Shown one piece after another: positions 1-6,455 of a stretch of 10,441 nt of DNA (position 1 is its first letter; each line of letters begins with the position of its first letter). The DNA lies in contig JANWZT010000036.1 of assembly GCA_025054515.1 (NCBI GenBank), forward strand, positions 1 to 10,441, read 5' to 3'. Both the position numbers and the translations under genes were made by a program. This DNA is from Candidatus Caldarchaeum sp. GTDB lineage: Archaea > Thermoproteota > Nitrososphaeria_A > Caldarchaeales > Caldarchaeaceae. The notes under the pieces were generated by a model. The model was not told where the DNA came from and made no database searches. It saw only the letters and a list, made by a program, of their open reading frames with translations.

Positions 1-1574
1 AAGAGTTTGGCGAGCTCGGATTTGGTCAACTTCGTGTCGTCTTTCGTGAGGAGGTAAAGCGATGTCAAGAAGTCTCGTATCACCCCTATGATGGGTGCGC
101 CGTAACGTGGTGAGATGATGTTGTTTTCGACGACAAGCAGTTCACGGGCTTCTGTTTGTGCCTCCTCGCTTTGGGGAACATGAAGGTTCATTTCGTCACC
201 GTCAAAGTCGGCGTTGTATGGAGTACAAACTGCTGGGTTGAGGCGTAGGGTTTTGTAGGGAAGAACTTTGACGTAATGGGCCATTATTGACATCCTGTGG
301 AGAGATGGCTGCCGGTTGAACAACACGACATCGCCGTCCTGTAGATGTCTTTCCACAACATAACCCGGCTCGAGAGCGCTTGCAAGTTCCTCGAGATTGG
401 AGACGAACTTTAGCCTAACCCGTTTACCGTCGGGCCTAATTATGTATTTAGCTCCCGGATACTTGTCGGAGCCGTTTCTGACGAGCGAACGCATTTTTTC
501 AAGGTTCCACGGCGTAACTCTTTCTGCGACGGTGAGCTGCATCGCTATCTCAAGCGGGACGCCAACCTCGTTGATGCGAATGTTGGGGTCGGGTGAAATC
601 ACTGTTCGGGCCGAAAAGTCGACACGTTTTCCAGAAAGATTAAGCCTAAACCTACCCTCCTTCCCCTTCAGACGCTGGGAAAGAGTTTTCAAAATTCTTC
701 CGGAACGGTGTTTGGCCGGTGAAACGCCGACGGCTTCGTTGTTAAAGTACGTCGTTACGTGGTATTGGAGGAGGTCGGACAGTTCTTCGATTACAGGCGA
801 TGGCGAGCCGGCTCTGATGTTTTCCCGTAGCCTCTGCGTTACTCGGAGGATGTCGACGAGTTTGTGCGTCAAGTCGTCCTCCGACCTGTATCCCGATTCA
901 AGCGTGATGCTAGGCCGCACATAGACCGGTGGAACGGGTAGTACGGTGAGAACCATCCATTCGGGCCTTGAGGTGCGTGGGTTGATGTCGAGGAGAACAA
1001 GGTCGTTGTCTGGTATTCTTTCGAGCCTCGCCCGTACGGTGCTTGGGTTTAGCTTCGTCGTCCCGGACTCGGAAATTTCTTCGAACGTGGTGGGCTTCTG
1101 GAGTTCGAGCTTCAGCTGTTTCTCCCCACAGTGGGGACAGGTCTGCGTGTTCATGGCCTTCTGCTTGATTCTGTAGATGAGGTTTTTGTAGGGCAGGTTG
1201 TTAGCCTTTAGTCTCTCCAACTCTTCATGGTATTTCCGGCATTCGTCCTCTGAAAGCAGTATCCTACCGCATGACCTGCAACTGGATTTGAGCAGCTCGA
1301 AAATGGTTTTGGCGAAGCCGACGTGGATGACCGGAATGGGGAGCTCGATTCTTCCGAAATGGCCCGGGCATCCGAGGTATGTGTTTCCGCAGGTTTTGCA
1401 CCGCTGTCCGGGTTCGAGGATGCCCAGCCGCGGGTCCATCACGCTGGTCGGGATGGGCAACCCGTCTTCGTCGTAGGTGTCGGGGCTGACGATTTCGGCA
1501 ACGCTCATCTTCCTTATCAGGTCGGGAGACATTATGCCAAAGCTTATTCCCGAAACCGAAGCGGCGCTGCTCAT
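1..1574 (-). CDS. rpoA1: DNA-directed RNA polymerase subunit A (A'), N-terminal 524 residues, cut by window edge
   Basis: Largest catalytic subunit of archaeal RNA polymerase, homologous to bacterial beta' and eukaryotic Rpb1; it carries the active-site magnesium. Seen in the translation: a clamp zinc site C59-x2-C62-x6-C69-x2-H72, a second zinc site C99-x2-C102 with C146-x2-C149, the GKRVDFSAR switch segment around residues 315-323, an NRQPSLHRMS motif, and the catalytic NADFDGD at residues 454-460 (bases 195-215). The ATG at 1574 overlaps the rpoB stop as ATGA, and GGAGGAG in the rpoB tail lies nine bases upstream, so the start is well supported and translation is probably coupled. The reading frame is open to base 1 and the gene continues outside the window. 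I therefore cannot tell whether the A subunit is split into A' and A'' or is one chain. Last visible gene of the rpoH-rpoB-rpoA operon. Confidence 0.98.
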   Translation of the reverse strand, partial: MSSAASVSGISFGIMSPDLIRKMSVAEIVSPDTYDEDGLPIPTSVMDPRLGILEPGQRCKTCGNTYLGCPGHFGRIELPIPVIHVGFAKTIFELLKSSCRSCGRILLSEDECRKYHEELERLKANNLPYKNLIYRIKQKAMNTQTCPHCGEKQLKLELQKPTTFEEISESGTTKLNPSTVRARLERIPDNDLVLLDINPRTSRPEWMVLTVLPVPPVYVRPSITLESGYRSEDDLTHKLVDILRVTQRLRENIRAGSPSPVIEELSDLLQYHVTTYFNNEAVGVSPAKHRSGRILKTLSQRLKGKEGRFRLNLSGKRVDFSARTVISPDPNIRINEVGVPLEIAMQLTVAERVTPWNLEKMRSLVRNGSDKYPGAKYIIRPDGKRVRLKFVSNLEELASALEPGYVVERHLQDGDVVLFNRQPSLHRMSIMAHYVKVLPYKTLRLNPAVCTPYNADFDGDEMNLHVPQSEEAQTEARELLVVENNIISPRYGAPIIGVIRDFLTSLYLLTKDDTKLTKSELAKL

Positions 1575-4500
1575 ACCTCCGGCTCCTCCAACACGATTCG
1601 CGGATGAATGCACATGCTCATCATCTCGTTGAGAAGCAGGTAAAAGGCGTAGGACATCGAAACCGCCTTAACTCGAACATCCTTGCCGTCGACGGGGCAG
1701 ACAAACCTTTCCTGTTTAAGGTCGTAGTAACAGGGAAGACCGCATTTTTCGCAAAAGTAGGCCGTGTACTTGTCGCTCTGCTCTAAAAGTCTATCGAGCA
1801 GAAGATAGGAGGCACCGTAGGCGATCAGACAATCTCGCTCCATCTCGCCGAACTTGAGCCCTCCACCCCTCGACCTCCCCTCCGTCGGCTGTCTCGTCAA
1901 CATCTGCACCTGTCCACGGGAGCGGGCGTGTATCTTGTCTCTCACGAGGTGGTGAAGACGCTGGTAGTAAACGACCCCGATGAAAATTTCAGCTTCAAGA
2001 GGTTTGCCGGTAACGCCGCTGTAGAGGATTTCTCGGCCGCTGCTTTTGAAACCTAGGGCTTCGAGCTCTGCTTTCAGCTGTTCAAGGGGTTTTCCGAGGA
2101 AAGGCGTTCCGTCAACGAGTTCAGATCTAACGCTTCCAAGCTTGCCCGCTAAACTTTCGATAAGCTGGCCTATGGTCATTCTTGATGGGAAAGCATGGGG
2201 GTCGATGAGGAGGTCTGGAACAATGCCGTCTTTGGTGTAGGGCATGTCTTCATGAGGCAAAAGCATTCCAACCACTCCTTTCTGGCCGTGACGGGAGGAG
2301 AACTTGTCCCCGATTTCGGTGAAACATGTTGAACGAACTTTGGCCTTGACCAAAAGATTTCCGTCCGCGTTTATGGTGATGAAAATGTTTTCGACGTTCC
2401 CGCTCTCGGAAGGCTGGACCGCCTCAGACGAATCACGCCAAACCATTTCACGCGTCGGCACCCGTTGATATTCTTCGAGGAACCTCGGCGGGCTCATCAT
2501 CCCCACAATCACGGTTCCGCCGGCGACATCGGACTCGATGTGTGCAAACCCGTCCTTGTCCAAAACTCTGTAGAACTGCTCGCCCCTAAATCCTCGGACG
2601 GAGGGATCGGGTATGCCGAACCTATCCCGCTGACCACCCGGCGTCTGCCGGGCCTCGACCTCGTAAATTCTCCAGCTCAGCGAAAGACCCAGCCCTCTTT
2701 CGACTGAAGACTTGTTCAGAACAACCGCGTCCTCCATGTTGTATCCCTGCCCCGTTAGGATGGCTACGACCATGTTTTGGCCTGACGGCCGTGTGTTGAG
2801 TCCGATGAGGTCTGCTGTTCTGGTGGTTACGATGGGTTTCTGGGGGTATACGAGGAGATGGCTTCTCGAATCTGTTCTTAGGGAGAAGTTTGAGGCGAAG
2901 ACGCCGAGGGCTTGTTTGGCCATAGCTCCTTCGTATACGTTCCGCGGTGATTGGTTGTGTTCGGCATATGGAATTAGCGAGGCGGCAACTCCCAGCATGG
3001 CGAACGGCGTAATGTCGAGATGGGTGTGCTCGCTTGTGACCTTTTCTGGGGAAGCGGCGACCAAAGTGTTCTCTTCTTCTTCGGCGTCGAGATATTCGAT
3101 GATGCCCATGCTGACGAGGTCTCTGAACTTTGAAGTCCGCTTCCTGATGAGTTCAACATGTTGTCTCTGGAGTAGCGGCGACCCGTTCTGTACCACTATC
3201 AGCGGCCTTCTTATTCTTCCTTCGTCCGTGTTGATGACGACTTCTTGGGTGTGCTTGTAATTGTATAGGGCGACGTTGATGTTCTGGCTGATTATCCCCT
3301 CCCTTCGCAGTCTACGGAGCTCGTTGACGAGCATGGCTCCGTTTTGGTGGTATCCTTCGAGAACTCCGTCGACGAAGACTTTAACGTTTGGCGGGTGCCT
3401 CCGCTTGTTGACGATGTCTGTCCAAGGAATTATGTTGAGTTGGGAAAGTTTATTCTCGATGAAATCTCTTCTGTTTGCTTGGAAAGATATTTCCGCCGAC
3501 AAAGCGAGGTTTTTGACGAGGCCCGCGTTGCTTCCCTCTGGTGTTTCGCATGGACACAGCCTACCCCAGTGTGTTCCATGCAAGTCCCTCGCCTCGAAAT
3601 GCGGCTGGCCTCTGCTTAGCGGCGACTGCACTCTCCGGAGATGACTGAGCGTGGCCATGTAGTTTGTCCGGTTGAGGAGCTGGGTTACACCCACCCTGCC
3701 GCCGGGCCAGTTACCAGTCGCCAAAGCATGTCGGACGAATTCGGAAACAATTCCATGTCTTACGTAGGTGGATATCGAGATGGGCTGCCGTGTCGGGATA
3801 ATTCTTTCGAGCTGGTACCTGAGGTCGCGGAGGAGCTTAACAAACGCCATGCGGTAAAGCTCCGTCAATAAACTGTTTTCGAGTTTAATGCGTTTGTTGG
3901 CGTAGTGATCGCGGTCGTCGGGTTCTCTCAACCCAAGGCTGGTCTCCAAAACTCTGCCAATCATCTCGCAGAGATGAAGCGCCTTCTTCAGCCGCGCTGA
4001 CTTGCTTGTCCCGAGATGCAGGAGAAACATGGTGTCGATAATCTGCTCGGCTTTCTCGAGACGATATTCTTCAGCATATCCGAAGGCAATCCTGCTACCG
4101 ATGTAGTCGAGGGCTTGGTCAACTGTTTCAACCCCCTCGGCTTCTCTGAAACTGGGCTCCAGCAGTTCCTGAACCTCTTTTACGGGTGAAACGAGGTTGG
4201 CGATGTCTTGGTCTTTGGTGAGCCCCAGCGCTCTTAGCATAATTATCGCGGGAACACCTTTGTAGATGCGTGAGAAGTAGACCTTAACCGGTGAATCTTT
4301 TCGGTAGCTGACCTCCACCCTGATCTGTCTTCCATGGGCAGCCGAAAGCACGACCGCCGAATACTGAGGTTTTCCATCTCCCTCCTTCTTTGTAACGATG
4401 ATTCTGTTTGGCGCGAGGTCTTCGATGGCTACGATAACTCTTTCGGAGCCGTTGATGATGAAGTATCCTCCGGGGTCTTGCGGGTCTTCTCCGTGGGCGA

Positions 4501-4927
4501 GGAGTTCGTCATGTGACATTTTGGAGAGCGGGCAGATGTCTGACTTGACCATCACGGGAATGTTTCCTATCCAAACGTTTTCGGGTTGTGAGAGCGGTTT
4601 ACCGTCGAGCGATATGCTCATCTTAACGTAAATGGGTGCTTCGTAGGTGAGGTTTCGCAGCCTGGCTTCCCATGGATAGAGAGGCTGCGGGTTCGGAGCG
4701 TCGATCTCCCTCTTCGTAGGCATGTCAACGGTAACCGTCCCAAACTTGACGACAACTGTTCCGTGTTTGGTCTTTATCTCGTATTCGCCTATCGACTTAA
4801 CCAGTTCCTGAAGTCCTTCTTTTACGAAGTAGTTGAAAGATTTGAGGTGGTGTTGGACAAGTCCTTCATCTTCGAGGTTTGACCGGAAAACATCCCATAA
4901 ATCGTCTTTTCCCAGTTGTGCCGTCAT
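1571..4927 (-). CDS. rpoB: DNA-directed RNA polymerase subunit B, unsplit (1118 aa)
   Basis: Second-largest RNA polymerase subunit (bacterial beta/Rpb2 homologue), forming the other half of the active-site cleft. Full-length single chain; methanogens and halophiles usually split it into B'' and B', so this points to another archaeal lineage. Motifs seen: GGYFIINGSERV in the N-terminal third, RLCPCETPEGSN at about 456-467, GYNMEDA at 728-734, and GDKFSSRHGQKG at 873-884, whose lysines K875 and K883 match the conserved active-site lysines. The C-terminal zinc region has C1059, C1062, C1066 and C1077; the last cysteine is followed by PVDG instead of the usual second CxxC. The ATG directly abuts the rpoH stop TAG with no gap, and GGGTGA (4935-4940) seven bases upstream is a good ribosome binding site. 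The 3' end overlaps rpoA by four bases. Confidence 0.99.
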   Translation of the reverse strand: MTAQLGKDDLWDVFRSNLEDEGLVQHHLKSFNYFVKEGLQELVKSIGEYEIKTKHGTVVVKFGTVTVDMPTKREIDAPNPQPLYPWEARLRNLTYEAPIYVKMSISLDGKPLSQPENVWIGNIPVMVKSDICPLSKMSHDELLAHGEDPQDPGGYFIINGSERVIVAIEDLAPNRIIVTKKEGDGKPQYSAVVLSAAHGRQIRVEVSYRKDSPVKVYFSRIYKGVPAIIMLRALGLTKDQDIANLVSPVKEVQELLEPSFREAEGVETVDQALDYIGSRIAFGYAEEYRLEKAEQIIDTMFLLHLGTSKSARLKKALHLCEMIGRVLETSLGLREPDDRDHYANKRIKLENSLLTELYRMAFVKLLRDLRYQLERIIPTRQPISISTYVRHGIVSEFVRHALATGNWPGGRVGVTQLLNRTNYMATLSHLRRVQSPLSRGQPHFEARDLHGTHWGRLCPCETPEGSNAGLVKNLALSAEISFQANRRDFIENKLSQLNIIPWTDIVNKRRHPPNVKVFVDGVLEGYHQNGAMLVNELRRLRREGIISQNINVALYNYKHTQEVVINTDEGRIRRPLIVVQNGSPLLQRQHVELIRKRTSKFRDLVSMGIIEYLDAEEEENTLVAASPEKVTSEHTHLDITPFAMLGVAASLIPYAEHNQSPRNVYEGAMAKQALGVFASNFSLRTDSRSHLLVYPQKPIVTTRTADLIGLNTRPSGQNMVVAILTGQGYNMEDAVVLNKSSVERGLGLSLSWRIYEVEARQTPGGQRDRFGIPDPSVRGFRGEQFYRVLDKDGFAHIESDVAGGTVIVGMMSPPRFLEEYQRVPTREMVWRDSSEAVQPSESGNVENIFITINADGNLLVKAKVRSTCFTEIGDKFSSRHGQKGVVGMLLPHEDMPYTKDGIVPDLLIDPHAFPSRMTIGQLIESLAGKLGSVRSELVDGTPFLGKPLEQLKAELEALGFKSSGREILYSGVTGKPLEAEIFIGVVYYQRLHHLVRDKIHARSRGQVQMLTRQPTEGRSRGGGLKFGEMERDCLIAYGASYLLLDRLLEQSDKYTAYFCEKCGLPCYYDLKQERFVCPVDGKDVRVKAVSMSYAFYLLLNEMMSMCIHPRIVLEEPEV

Positions 4928-5197
4928 CTACGATTCACCCCATACGACCCGATAGTAAACAGCTTCGCCCGCCGTCAACGATTTCCTCGTGATTTTAATG
5001 ATATCGCCGGCCTTCGCCCCAAGCCGCTTGACCATCGGGTCGTTTGGAAGAATATAGGGAATCTTGTCCCTGCTAACTCCCAACTTTTTCAGCAACTCCT
5101 CGGCCTCTTCTTCGCTTAGAACCTCGTGCTTGGGTACAAGAACGTGTTCAGCTATGTCGAAATCGGTTTTGGGCATTTCCTTCTCCTTTTTCACCAT
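4928..5197 (-). CDS. rpoH: DNA-directed RNA polymerase subunit H (Rpb5 C-terminal homologue)
   Basis: Small assembly subunit H of archaeal RNA polymerase, equivalent to the C-terminal domain of eukaryotic Rpb5, sitting on the lower jaw next to subunit A. The 89-residue product has the family pattern EHVLVPKHEVLS near residue 16, the DPMVKRLGAKAGDIIKI core, and the terminal TAGEAVYYRVV signature. First gene of the rpoH-rpoB-rpoA operon, a standard archaeal order. Two starts are possible. ATG 5197 has GGGTG six bases upstream; the in-frame ATG at 5176 (residue 8, MPKTDFD) has AAGGAG six bases upstream and would give a length closer to the usual 75-85 residues. I list the longer form because its site is also adequate and it lies downstream of the inferred transcript start. 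Function is certain, the exact start is not. Confidence 0.96.
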   Translation of the reverse strand: MVKKEKEMPKTDFDIAEHVLVPKHEVLSEEEAEELLKKLGVSRDKIPYILPNDPMVKRLGAKAGDIIKITRKSLTAGEAVYYRVVWGES

Positions 5198-5245
5198 TCT
5201 CTACACCCAAACATCTAAAGCTGTTAACAAACATTAATCTTCCCA

Positions 5246-5254
5246 CATATAAGG
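5246..5254 (-). promoter_or_regulatory. TATA box of the rpoH-rpoB-rpoA operon
   Basis: Read on the minus strand the site is CCTTATATG, an archaeal TBP-binding element. Transcription would start about 25 bases downstream, near 5225, giving a leader of roughly 28 bases before the rpoH ATG at 5197. The bases before it (GCCAAG) could serve as a B-recognition element. No other good TATA-like site lies at a suitable distance. Confidence 0.6.
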
Positions 5255-5261
5255 CTTGGCG

Positions 5262-5288
5262 AAAAAAGCAGTATATCCACCGCTTTTT
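5262..5288. repeat. Imperfect inverted repeat between divergent promoters; possible terminator on minus strand
   Basis: The arms AAAAAGC (5263-5269) and GCTTTTT (5282-5288) pair perfectly over seven bases around a 12-base spacer that contains GTATATCC. On the minus strand the left arm reads as GC followed by six T. A transcript running leftward out of the GGGP synthase gene could end there, just before the rpoH promoter. It could equally be a protein-binding site shared by the two divergent promoters. With only two G-C pairs the stem is weak, so the T run matters more than the hairpin if this is a terminator. Confidence 0.3.
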
Positions 5289-5307
5289 CAGCCACACGCT
5301 TTGTGAT

Positions 5308-5317
5308 AAATTTAAAT
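5308..5317 (+). promoter_or_regulatory. TATA box of tRNA-Lys
   Basis: AAATTTAAAT is an A/T-only TBP site whose centre lies about 28 bases before the first base of the tRNA at 5341. This is the expected spacing for transcription starting at or just before the mature 5' end. Confidence 0.6.
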
Positions 5318-5340
5318 TACAAAGAGGCTTTTACCGAATC

Positions 5341-5415
5341 GGGCCCATAGCTCAGTCAGGTCAGAGCGGCCGGCTCTTAACCGGCAGGTCGCGGGATCAA
5401 AGCCCGCTGGGCCCG
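5341..5415 (+). tRNA. tRNA-Lys, anticodon CUU
   Basis: A full cloverleaf folds by hand. The acceptor stem GGGCCCA/TGGGCCC has seven pairs; the D stem is GCTC/GAGC, with GG in the loop. The anticodon stem is GCCGG/CCGGC with loop CTCTTAA, which puts CTT (5376-5378) at positions 34-36. A five-base variable loop AGGTC follows, then T stem GCGGG/CCCGC and discriminator G73. No intron and no encoded CCA; the following bases are CGCCA. It reads AAG lysine codons. Oddity: the T loop is ATCAAAG, so position 54 is A where nearly all elongator tRNAs have T; the tRNA-Val in this window has the normal TTCAAGT. The gene ends only six bases from the stop codon of the convergent GGGP synthase gene. Confidence 0.95.
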
Positions 5416-5421
5416 CGCCAG

Positions 5422-6165
5422 TTAACGGCCCTTGGCCCGTGCTATGATTTCTGCTAATTTGTCCAAGTTTTTTTCAGCAGCTGTTCCTGTGACGACGATG
5501 TCGGCGCCTGCTTTGGCGACTTTGGCGGCGTCTTCTCCTGTCTTGATACCGCCGCCGACGATTAACGGTATTTCGATGGAATTTTTCACGTCTGCGATGA
5601 TTTCCGAAGGAAGTGGGGAGGTGGCGCCTGAACCTGCTTCGAGGTAGAGGAAACGCATGCCAAGATATTGGGCGGCCAACCCGTAACAGACGGCTACTTC
5701 ACGGTGGTTCGGCGAAAGCGGGAGTACACGGCCCATGGCCGCGACTGTGCTTTCGTGCCCAAAAACAACATAACCCATCGGAATAGCTTCGAGGTTGAAG
5801 GCCTTCACGGTCAACGCCCCTTGAAGCTGCGCACCCACGATGTAATACCAGTCCACACTGTTCAAAAGACTCATGAACCATATTGCATCCGCGTGCCTTG
5901 AAATCGACTGAACGTTGTTGGGAAAAATAAGAACGGGCAGCTTCGCACTACTTTTAATGGCCAAGATATAACGGTCGAGATGCTCCTGCGTGTGGAGGGT
6001 AGAGCCTCCGACCATAATCGCGTCCGAGCCTGCATTCTCCACAAAACTCGCGATTTCTGAAGCTCTTTCCTCCGAGACGCTAATCGGGTCGATCAAAGTC
6101 ATGTGGAGCTTCTCTCCCGAGCCAATCTTCGACAAAAGATAGTTTTCAACTCTGCCCCGCTTCAA
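5422..6165 (-). CDS. Geranylgeranylglyceryl phosphate synthase (GGGPS/PcrB family)
   Basis: Cytosolic TIM-barrel prenyltransferase that joins geranylgeranyl diphosphate to sn-glycerol-1-phosphate, the first ether bond of archaeal membrane lipids (EC 2.5.1.41). The 247-residue chain is full length. Motifs seen: VENYLL near the N-terminus, TLIDP (23-27, with the magnesium-binding Asp region), VGGST (52-56), FPNN (81-84), LNS after the aDAi segment, YLEAGSGA (174-181), VGGGI (203-207) and GTAAE (227-231), the last three forming the glycerol-phosphate pocket. The start is TTG at 6163-6165. GAGGAG at 6175-6180 lies nine bases upstream, and starting at the next ATG (residue 22) would remove the first conserved strand, so TTG is preferred. 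It overlaps the end of the Elf1 gene by 20 bases, implying one transcript. Confidence 0.96.
   Translation of the reverse strand: MKRGRVENYLLSKIGSGEKLHMTLIDPISVSEERASEIASFVENAGSDAIMVGGSTLHTQEHLDRYILAIKSSAKLPVLIFPNNVQSISRHADAIWFMSLLNSVDWYYIVGAQLQGALTVKAFNLEAIPMGYVVFGHESTVAAMGRVLPLSPNHREVAVCYGLAAQYLGMRFLYLEAGSGATSPLPSEIIADVKNSIEIPLIVGGGIKTGEDAAKVAKAGADIVVTGTAAEKNLDKLAEIIARAKGR
5468..5474 (+). terminator. Candidate U-run terminator of tRNA-Lys
   Basis: A run of seven T on the plus strand starts about 53 bases after the tRNA 3' end. Archaeal RNA polymerase stops at short U runs without needing a hairpin, and this is the first such run downstream. It lies inside the opposite-strand GGGP synthase coding sequence, where it encodes lysine codons. 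Confidence 0.3.
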
Positions 6166-6403
6166 CAGGCTTCTCTCCTCTTGTTACTATGTCATACCAT
6201 TTTGTGTATGCGTCGACGTTGCTGTAGGCTGGATACCAGGGTACCTCAGCCGATGCTCTGCAGTTTCCACACGTAACCAAGGCCATTTGGTCACCTTTTT
6301 CATGGACAACCGTGACGGCGACGGCTCCGCAGAGCGGGCAGGAAAACACGTTGGGAAAAGGCCGGGCCGTTTTCTTAATTATCTTACGCCGCTTTCTACC
6401 CAT
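6146..6403 (-). CDS. elf1: Archaeal transcription elongation factor Elf1 homologue (zinc ribbon)
   Basis: 85-residue protein with a very basic N-terminus (MGRKRRKIIKK) followed by one zinc ribbon, C22-x2-C25 and C45-x2-C48, and a C-terminal AYTKWYDIV segment. This is the Elf1/Elof1 pattern; in eukaryotes Elf1 binds elongating RNA polymerase II near the downstream DNA and helps passage through nucleosomes, and archaeal versions are found mainly in TACK and Asgard lineages. I infer a similar role with the archaeal polymerase. The ATG at 6403 is chosen because it starts the basic tail and lies about ten bases after the inferred transcript start. The frame is open upstream to 6703, but that part is antisense to the divergent gene and lacks family similarity. 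It forms an operon with GGGP synthase, overlapping it by 20 bases. Confidence 0.88.
   Translation of the reverse strand: MGRKRRKIIKKTARPFPNVFSCPLCGAVAVTVVHEKGDQMALVTCGNCRASAEVPWYPAYSNVDAYTKWYDIVTRGEKPVEAGQS
6175..6180 (-). promoter_or_regulatory. Ribosome binding site deciding the TTG start of GGGP synthase
   Basis: GAGGAG on the minus strand lies nine bases before the TTG at 6165, inside the coding sequence of the upstream Elf1 gene. There is no upstream in-frame ATG or GTG with a comparable site. Confidence 0.55.
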
Positions 6404-6418
6404 CGTTTTTCGAGTAAA

Positions 6419-6428
6419 CCTTAACATA
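6419..6428 (+). promoter_or_regulatory. Candidate TATA box of the RNase-H-fold/Clp1 operon
   Basis: CCTTAACATA is a TATA-like site about 30 bases before the ATG at 6456. Transcription would begin near 6450, leaving almost no leader, so the first gene would be effectively leaderless; no clear SD motif precedes its ATG (bases GAAAG). Confidence 0.4.
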
Positions 6429-6434
6429 GACGAT

Positions 6435-6444
6435 GCATTTAAAC
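6435..6444 (-). promoter_or_regulatory. Candidate TATA box of the elf1-GGGPS operon
   Basis: On the minus strand GTTTAAATGC gives a TBP site whose centre is about 37 bases before the elf1 ATG, placing the transcript start near 6414 with a leader of about ten bases. It lies within the region the opposite operon would use for initiation. Confidence 0.45.
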
Positions 6445-6455
6445 TCGATTGAAAG

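Noticed and set aside
397..924. Open frame of 175 codons on the plus strand opposite rpoA
   Set aside because: Antisense shadow of the RpoA switch and zinc-following regions; no start-site signals and no domain.
1..1574. Possibility that rpoA is a truncated pseudogene
   Set aside because: The frame is intact up to base 1 with every expected motif through NADFDGD; it is simply cut by the window.
2712..3260. Open frames on the plus strand across rpoB, including one of 182 codons
   Set aside because: Antisense to conserved RpoB motifs such as GYNMEDA; composition dominated by Ser, Arg and Thr with no recognisable domain.
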